DNA of 11,697 bases from Deferribacteres bacterium (GTDB lineage: Bacteria; Nitrospirota; Thermodesulfovibrionia; UBA6902), in the NCBI GenBank assembly GCA_030598625.1, contig JAUVPO010000036.1:1-11697 (forward strand), in the 5' to 3' direction. A program made the position numbers and the translations under genes. Below, one piece after another: positions 7,830 through 11,697 of this stretch; within the stretch, counting starts at the first letter, position 1, and each line of letters begins with the position of its first letter. Below the pieces are notes generated by a model. It was not told the origin of the DNA. It was given only the letters and a program-made list of their open reading frames with translations, and did not search any database.

Positions 7830-7896
7830 GATTCAAGGGTCCAAGGATTCAAGTGTGATTTTTCACCTCACTTGCCCCTTGACTCCTTGACCCCTT
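7830..7896. repeat. Intergenic hairpin built from CAAG/CTTG units
   Basis: This lies in the 104 bp gap between hndB and nuoF. On the plus strand CAAG recurs at 7834, 7842 and 7850 (8 nt spacing), within GATTCAAG-GGTCCAAG-GATTCAAG. After a short T-rich loop (7859-7862), CTTG recurs at 7871, 7878 and 7886, within CTTGCCCCTTGACTCC. The arms can pair imperfectly, with the innermost stem CAAGTG/CACTTG. The transcript would form a long imperfect stem inside the operon. It could be an mRNA processing or stability element or simply a dispersed repeat. It is related in style to the repeats at 611-648 and 1163-1309. Confidence 0.65.
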
Positions 7897-7904
7897 TTCA
7901 TTGA

Positions 7905-8288
7905 TTAATATGTCGTTTCGCTTCCCACAACAAGCGCGTATTTCTCAACGGGATTGCCGCCCATTACGTGCTCCCTGAAAATTTCACTTATCTTGTCGGA
8001 CGTCAGGTTTCCATATTTAACAGGAGCTTTGTTAACTATTTCAACAGTGGCCATAGGTTCACGCGCGCAAAAACCCGCACATCCTGATGTTGTGGTTATT
8101 ACATCTTCTACATTTGCCCGGGATATCTCATCCATCAGGGTGGTCATGATGTTTCTGGCTCCTGCTGCGATCCCGCAAGTGCCCATATGGACAGTTACTT
8201 TTGCCCTGTACCCTCCTTCCCTGAGTGTAAAGGTCGCATGCTGTTTTTCTTTTATTTTCTTTAAATCAGCAATTGTTAATTTTGCCAT
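7905..8288 (-). CDS. hndB: HndB-like thioredoxin-fold [2Fe-2S] ferredoxin
   Basis: A small electron carrier or structural subunit of Hnd/Hyd-type NAD(P)-linked complexes, 127 aa. Seen: an N-terminal helix MAKLTIADLKKIKEK, then VTVHMGTCGIAAGARN, then SGCAGFCAREPMATVEI. The motif GTCGIAAGAR is typical of HndB. Only three cysteines are visible (C38, C70, C74); the second Cys of the first loop, present in NuoE-type domains, is Ala here. Either a non-Cys ligand completes the cluster or none is bound. The start at 8288 is chosen over an in-frame ATG at 8309 because AGGAGG sits 6 nt upstream and the family begins this way. The gene lies 50 bp after the receiver-NuoE gene. Confidence 0.88.
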   Translation of the reverse strand: MAKLTIADLKKIKEKQHATFTLREGGYRAKVTVHMGTCGIAAGARNIMTTLMDEISRANVEDVITTTSGCAGFCAREPMATVEIVNKAPVKYGNLTSDKISEIFREHVMGGNPVEKYALVVGSETTY

Positions 8289-8294
8289 TTTATT

Positions 8295-8300
8295 CCTCCT
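8295..8300 (-). promoter_or_regulatory. Ribosome binding site deciding the hndB start
   Basis: AGGAGG on the minus strand stands 6 nt before the ATG at 8288. The alternative ATG at 8309 lies upstream of this site and would include it in the coding region, so 8288 is preferred. Confidence 0.8.
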
Positions 8301-8309
8301 ATTAATCAT

Positions 8310-8336
8310 TAGCCGTCAGCTCTCAGCCGGCAGCTG
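8310..8336. repeat. Heptamer CAGC-type tandem repeat
   Basis: Between the receiver-NuoE stop (8339) and the hndB ribosome site the sequence contains CAGCTCT-CAGCCGG-CAGCTGT, three 7 nt units with CAGC in phase, preceded by AGCCGT. It is a short periodic intergenic repeat, different in sequence from but similar in style to the octamer repeats elsewhere in the window. Confidence 0.5.
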
Positions 8337-8338
8337 TT

Positions 8339-9208
8339 TTATGCATACTCCTCCAGGATTTCAGCCACTTTCTTGGGGGTCACAGCGCCATATGTTTCTT
8401 CGTCTACGACTATAACGGGAGCTAATCCACACGCTCCGAGACAGCGTACCACCTCAATAGAGAACTTCTTGTCTTCAGTCACATCTCCCACGTCTATTTT
8501 CAGTTCCTGTTTTAATTTATTCAGGGACTCTTCAATCCTCTTTACGTAACAGGCGGTGCCGAGGCATACCCTGATGTTATGGTCTCCTCTCGGTTTCATT
8601 GTAAAGTATGAATAAAAGGAAACAATGCTGTGTACATGGGCAGGAGAAAGATTCAGTCCTTTTGCAATTCGTTTTTGTACATGAGGAGGCAGATAACCGA
8701 CTATTTGCTGACACCGCTGTAAAACAGGTATTGAACTACCGGGTATCTCTTTATATTGCTTTATAACTCTGTCTATTTCATCAAGCATTGAGGGCGGGAA
8801 TTCTTCCGTGGGCTTTTCTTCAACAACGCCCCGTTTCCTTAACCACTCTATGGCCCTTTGAGTAACATCTAACAGAACTGCCGGCGTAAAGGGCTTCGGC
8901 ACATAGTCTATAATACCGAGCTCAAGCGCTTCCTTAATGGTTTCCTGTGACGGATAGCCCGTTAATATGACTATCCCTGTCTCGGGTTTCTGCTGCCTCA
9001 GCCATCGTATCAGGGTAATACCGTCCATTTCCGGCATGTTAAGGTCAGTGAGCACGAGGTTATAGTTGTTCTGCTCCATCTTCAGTATTGCGTCTTTTCC
9101 GCTTGAGGCCCCCTCTATATCATAGCCTTCAGCCTTAAGGACCATCTCAACGCTCCTTATAACAACGCGTTCGTCGTCTACAACCAGTATTTTAATATCA
9201 TCAACCAT
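8339..9208 (-). CDS. Receiver domain fused to NuoE/HndA-type [2Fe-2S] subunit
   Basis: A two-part protein of 289 aa. Residues 1-125 are a CheY-like receiver with the acidic pair D11/D12, phospho-acceptor D55 (in LVLTDLNMPEMDG), T83 and K105, so all key residues are present. After a linker (about 126-140), residues 141-289 form a complete NuoE/HndA subunit. It has the N-terminal helical part (VLQRCQQIVGYLPP) and the thioredoxin-like [2Fe-2S] ligands C215-x4-C220 and C256-x3-C260. NuoE normally passes electrons between NuoF's FMN and its own cluster. The fusion places a phosphorylation switch on a core redox subunit; there is no DNA-binding domain. The start at 9208 has a G-rich site (GGGGGG) just upstream. 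The reading frame continues across the junction without interruption, so this is a true fusion in this sequence. Confidence 0.93.
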   Translation of the reverse strand: MVDDIKILVVDDERVVIRSVEMVLKAEGYDIEGASSGKDAILKMEQNNYNLVLTDLNMPEMDGITLIRWLRQQKPETGIVILTGYPSQETIKEALELGIIDYVPKPFTPAVLLDVTQRAIEWLRKRGVVEEKPTEEFPPSMLDEIDRVIKQYKEIPGSSIPVLQRCQQIVGYLPPHVQKRIAKGLNLSPAHVHSIVSFYSYFTMKPRGDHNIRVCLGTACYVKRIEESLNKLKQELKIDVGDVTEDKKFSIEVVRCLGACGLAPVIVVDEETYGAVTPKKVAEILEEYA

Positions 9209-9327
9209 TGAAGCCCCCCTTTGAATTTATTCGTCGGGTCATAATGTTTATTATCAATAACGCCGGATAAGATTTCATTATATAAGGAATCTGGTTGTGA
9301 GACGATACAGGCGCCGTACACTGCCCG
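9209..9327 (-). promoter_or_regulatory. Intergenic gap with a possible weak promoter
   Basis: This 119 bp gap before the receiver-NuoE gene contains TATAAT on the minus strand (9277-9282), a good -10 match, but no convincing -35 element at the normal spacing. An internal promoter for the enzyme genes is possible. I see no other structure here. Confidence 0.2.
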
Positions 9328-10098
9328 TTAACCGGTCTCCAAAGGGAATACCCTTGCCAGCCATAATAACCAACCTTCTGAAAGGTGATCTTTAAGTAAA
9401 GCCGCCATAACATCGTTGGCCTTGGTATTAATCTCTCTTAAGTCAGCATTCATGGGTGAATGTAAATCTTCAGCCTGCCCGCTGCTTGAATAAATCCTCG
9501 CAAAAGGCTGGCCCGCTTGCAGCTTGTCCAGATCTTTTATGAATTCGACATACATGAGATTGCCTGATAACATCCAGTACCTGAGATCGCATCCCATTTC
9601 CCAAAGACCGTCCTTCGCAGGTCTTGCCCACGTGCCTTCTTTATAAAAAATAACAGGATTAACTTTGTCTTTTAAGGAAACAACGGAATCCCTGAATTCA
9701 TCAATGAACGCCTGCCTGAGTATCCAGCCTCTCTTATCAAAAACCTTTTTTGCGACATTGATCATGAAATCGGGTGTGAAAGGTTTTTCGAGGTACTGTC
9801 GCGCTCCGAGCCTTGACGCCTCTTTTGCGTCTTCAAGCCGGGGATAGCCGGTAATTATGACTACGTCTGTATCAGGTTTGATTATACGCGCCTCTTTAAG
9901 CACTTCCATCCCGCTTATATCAGGCAGCATTACATCGGAGATAAACAGGTCGAAATCTTCTTTTGTTAATTTATTGAGGGCGTCTTCTCCTTTCTCGACA
10001 GTTGATATACTGTAACCTTCAGCGCCGAGAATCCTTTTGCAGCTTAAGTTTACAACCGGATCATCATCAAGTATTAAAATCTTACCCTTTTTTTCCAT
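9328..10098 (-). CDS. Receiver domain fused to a GcvH-like domain lacking the lipoyl lysine
   Basis: A protein of 256 aa from the chosen ATG. Residues 1-122 are a receiver with D11-D13, phospho-acceptor D55, T83 and K105 all present. Residues about 150-253 follow the glycine-cleavage H-protein pattern: FYKEGTWARP (like Y-T-x-E-H-x-W-V-R), then SGNLMYVEF (like L-G-D-I-V-Y-V-E), then AEDLHSPMNADLREIN (like S-D-L-Y-S-P-V-S-G-x-V-x-E-x-N), then LSEGWLL (like G-E-G-W-L). Aligned back from the S-P pair, the lipoylated Lys falls on G207, with no Lys nearby, so lipoylation is unlikely. The fold may serve as a protein-docking module. The start at 10098 is preferred over an in-frame ATG at 10119 because GGGGG lies just before it. 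There is no DNA-binding output. The H-protein assignment comes from pattern matching by eye. Confidence 0.8.
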   Translation of the reverse strand: MEKKGKILILDDDPVVNLSCKRILGAEGYSISTVEKGEDALNKLTKEDFDLFISDVMLPDISGMEVLKEARIIKPDTDVVIITGYPRLEDAKEASRLGARQYLEKPFTPDFMINVAKKVFDKRGWILRQAFIDEFRDSVVSLKDKVNPVIFYKEGTWARPAKDGLWEMGCDLRYWMLSGNLMYVEFIKDLDKLQAGQPFARIYSSSGQAEDLHSPMNADLREINTKANDVMAALLKDHLSEGWLLWLARVFPLETG

Positions 10099-10107
10099 AA
10101 CACCCCC

Positions 10108-10134
10108 ATTCCGGTACAAGCTTAATTATTCCGG
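10108..10134. promoter_or_regulatory. Direct repeat ATTCCGG, 20 bp apart
   Basis: ATTCCGG occurs at 10108-10114 and again at 10128-10134, exactly 20 bp (about two helical turns) apart. It lies immediately upstream of the ribosome site of the receiver-GcvH gene, in a 107 bp gap. This spacing would suit a dimeric or paired regulator site. No firm promoter is visible with it, and a 7-mer pair could be chance. Confidence 0.25.
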
Positions 10135-10205
10135 ATAGATTATCGCACATATCATATTATTCGTTGAGCAGTTTAATCTGAAATTAACAGAATCGGACAT
10201 TTGGT

Positions 10206-10757
10206 CTATTCTATCACACTACCTGTATTATTTAGCCATTCACTTATATCGTTTTTAATAATTTTTATTACATCGGGTGTGTTTATCGGAATACCGTCTA
10301 AATCTTTTTTGATTTCCGCTGTATCTAAAAGATATTCCCTGGTATTTCTATTGTGCTTAAATATAAAATCAATATCAGGATTAGACATAATCAGAATTAT
10401 CATGGTCTGTCCGATATCTCCGAGGGGCTTTCTGTCTATATGATCATACTGAAAAGAGGCCTTTATTGAGGTGCCTTCCCCTGTTTTTGATTTTACGCTA
10501 ATGTCCCCGTTGCTTTCCCTTGCAGCCTGCGCGAGCAGCGGTATCCCCAGACCTACCCGCCGTGTGGTTCTTGTGGTATAAAACGGGTCACAGGCGTTTT
10601 TAAGCAGTTCTTCGTCCATGCCTTTTCCATTGTCGCTGATCTCAACAGTCAGAAGATTTGACCCCGTATCTTCGTCTATCTTTATCTCTATCCTGCCTGC
10701 TTTAGCGGTAATACAGTTCTCAGCAATGTCCAGGATGTGCAGTGATAAGTCTTCCAT
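10206..10757 (-). CDS. Stand-alone GHKL (histidine-kinase-type) ATPase
   Basis: A 183 aa protein consisting essentially of an HATPase_c domain plus a short C-terminal extension. The N-box is in SLHILDIAENCITAKA (N14). The G1 box is DNGKGM (42-47). The ATP lid and G2 region is TTRTTRRVGLGIPLL, followed by GEGTS. No dimerisation/phospho-acceptor histidine domain, sensor or membrane segment is present. Small ATPases beginning M-E-D-L-S-L-H-I-L-D are familiar companions of PHP, NuoE and NuoF genes in hydrogenase operons, and their biochemical role is not known to me. With two receivers downstream, it may be part of a phosphotransfer or regulatory step. The start at 10757 is fixed by an in-frame TGA two codons upstream; GAGG lies unusually close, 1 nt before the ATG. 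The PHP gene ends 33 bp upstream. Confidence 0.88.
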   Translation of the reverse strand: MEDLSLHILDIAENCITAKAGRIEIKIDEDTGSNLLTVEISDNGKGMDEELLKNACDPFYTTRTTRRVGLGIPLLAQAARESNGDISVKSKTGEGTSIKASFQYDHIDRKPLGDIGQTMIILIMSNPDIDFIFKHNRNTREYLLDTAEIKKDLDGIPINTPDVIKIIKNDISEWLNNTGSVIE

Positions 10758-10790
10758 TCCTCAGTGCCTCATTGCCATAGTGTCTGTTTT

Positions 10791-11534
10791 TTACTTCCAG
10801 ACCGCTTTCCGGCCATCAATATTTTTAAAGGTCAGCGCCATCTCTTTTATTGTCGGCTCCTTCATGAAAAAACTTGTTGTCCTTCTCCCGATGTCCTGCA
10901 GGTGGTGCGCATCAGAGGAAGAGACCCATGTGAAAGAATTATAAGGCTGGAACGCCTGTTCCGCCTTTTCTCTTTCCATGTTCGGGGACATCTCTATAGC
11001 GTCAAATTTGAGGTCTTCAGGAATGAAACCGAGCTGCGAGATTATACTGAAGGCGTCTTTGTCAATGTGGGAGGCTATGGCAAGTCCTCCGATTGAGTGA
11101 ATTTTTTGAACAATTGAATGTGCCGACAGTGTCGTCGCTGATATGAGCATTCGTTTGTTGAAGTCCAGCACCTCATCTTTTTCATTGACCACTATTTGTT
11201 CTCCAAACAGGGCCTCGTCGTTTTCACCGGGGAGGAGGTTTTTATAAACAGCAGCCTGAAGCTCCAGCGCACTCTCCGGTTTATCGAAAAGGGCCAGAAT
11301 GTGCGCTTCCTCGGATGATGCAATCTCCATTCCCGCAAGCACGGTTAACTCCAGATTTTTAGCGGCCTTTCCGGCCGCGATTATATTTTCCGCCGAGTTA
11401 TGGTCGGTTACGGCTATTATATCAATTCCCTTTTGAGCGGCGGTTTTTACTACTTCAAGGGGTGACATTTCAAGCTCGGCGCACGGTGAAAGGCATGTGT
11501 GAATGTGAAGGTCGGCTTTGAATTCTTTTATCAT
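10791..11534 (-). CDS. PHP-domain metal-dependent phosphoesterase
   Basis: A 247 aa protein with a full set of PHP metal-site motifs: DLHIHT (H10, H12), VTDHNS (D44, H45), GMEI (E70), H78, ASHIDKD (H156) and SSDAHHL (D208, H210). PHP proteins hydrolyse phosphate esters using two or three metal ions; no DNA polymerase or HisK fusion is present. The natural substrate cannot be read from the sequence. It is the first gene of the operon, followed after 33 bp by the GHKL ATPase. PHP genes in this position are known in operons for NAD-linked [FeFe]-hydrogenases. AGGG lies a few bases before the ATG at 11534. A role as phosphatase for the receiver domains is possible but speculative. Confidence 0.88.
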   Translation of the reverse strand: MIKEFKADLHIHTCLSPCAELEMSPLEVVKTAAQKGIDIIAVTDHNSAENIIAAGKAAKNLELTVLAGMEIASSEEAHILALFDKPESALELQAAVYKNLLPGENDEALFGEQIVVNEKDEVLDFNKRMLISATTLSAHSIVQKIHSIGGLAIASHIDKDAFSIISQLGFIPEDLKFDAIEMSPNMEREKAEQAFQPYNSFTWVSSSDAHHLQDIGRRTTSFFMKEPTIKEMALTFKNIDGRKAVWK

Positions 11535-11581
11535 TTAACCCTGCTGAATTATTGACGATTACACTGTCTAAATTCAACCCC

Positions 11582-11654
11582 GTAGGGAACGTTCCCCGAA
11601 CAGACCGGATTCGTGTGTATGCGATACCCGGCCTGTTTGGGAAACAGGCCCTAC
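11582..11654. repeat. GTAGGG...CCCTAC palindromic element
   Basis: This 73 bp element upstream of the PHP gene is bounded by GTAGGG (11582-11587) and CCCTAC (11649-11654). It contains the perfect palindrome GGGAACGTTCCC (11585-11596) and a hairpin with 9 bp stem GGCCTGTTT/AAACAGGCC and a 3 nt loop (11630-11650). Arms 11591-11608 and 11628-11645 are imperfect inverted copies (15 of 18 positions). It looks like a dispersed REP- or MITE-like repeat. Confidence 0.65.
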
Positions 11655-11671
11655 ATCTATCATTCCACACT

Positions 11672-11697
11672 GTAGGGAACGGTCCCCGAACGTTCCG
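11672..11697. repeat. Second copy of the GTAGGG element (cut by window edge)
   Basis: GTAGGGAACGGTCCCCGAAC (11672-11691) matches 11582-11601 at 19 of 20 positions, 90 bp further on. It continues past the window end. GGAACG (11676-11681) can pair with CGTTCC (11691-11696) to form a small hairpin. This shows the element is tandemly present at this locus. Confidence 0.6.

Noticed and set aside
9201..9413. Small minus-strand frame of 70 codons between the two receiver-fusion genes
   Set aside because: It overlaps the C-terminal codons of the GcvH-like domain in another frame and has no recognisable motif.

Overview
The window most resembles a chromosomal segment of an anaerobic or microaerobic Gram-negative bacterium with many iron-sulfur redox enzymes. 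Gene content (a Hnd/Hyd/Nuo-like flavoprotein module, a haem-sensing c-di-GMP protein, and repeat-rich intergenic gaps) would fit an uncultured Nitrospirota- or Desulfobacterota-type lineage. That placement is a guess from gene content, not a phylogenetic result.

Layout. (1) Positions 1-1062, minus strand: the first 175 codons of rtcB (3'-phosphate RNA ligase), running off the left edge, preceded by an archease gene. This is the familiar RtcB/archease RNA repair or ligation pair. (2) Positions 1063-1381: a gap of about 320 bp holding an inverted repeat (GGTTCACG-type octamers) that encloses a short remnant resembling the start of an S23/four-helix-bundle protein. (3) Positions 1391-3463, plus strand: a membrane protein with a Tll0287-like (DUF3365) c-type haem sensor, GGDEF and EAL domains. 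(4) Positions 11534 down to 3497, minus strand: seven co-directional genes forming one apparent operon, convergent with the GGDEF-EAL gene. In transcription order they encode a PHP phosphoesterase, a stand-alone GHKL ATPase, a receiver domain fused to a GcvH-like domain without its lipoyl lysine, a receiver domain fused to NuoE, a HndB-type [2Fe-2S] protein, a NuoF/HndC-type flavoprotein, and a NuoG/FdhA-like subunit whose molybdenum-ligand position is glycine. (5) Positions 11535-11697: palindromic GTAGGG...CCCTAC repeat elements.

How the genes may work together. NuoE, HndB, NuoF and NuoG-like subunits would form a soluble NAD(P)H-oxidising or -reducing complex wired through many Fe-S clusters. 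It resembles the NAD-linked (bifurcating) [FeFe]-hydrogenases, but the catalytic subunit is replaced by a NuoG-like protein with no apparent Mo site. The PHP and GHKL genes commonly accompany such hydrogenase operons. Here the signalling connection looks physical: one receiver domain is fused to the NuoE subunit itself, and the other to a degenerate H-protein fold. Neither carries a DNA-binding output. The inference is a redox complex controlled post-translationally by phosphorylation, which is the main candidate for an undescribed system in this window.
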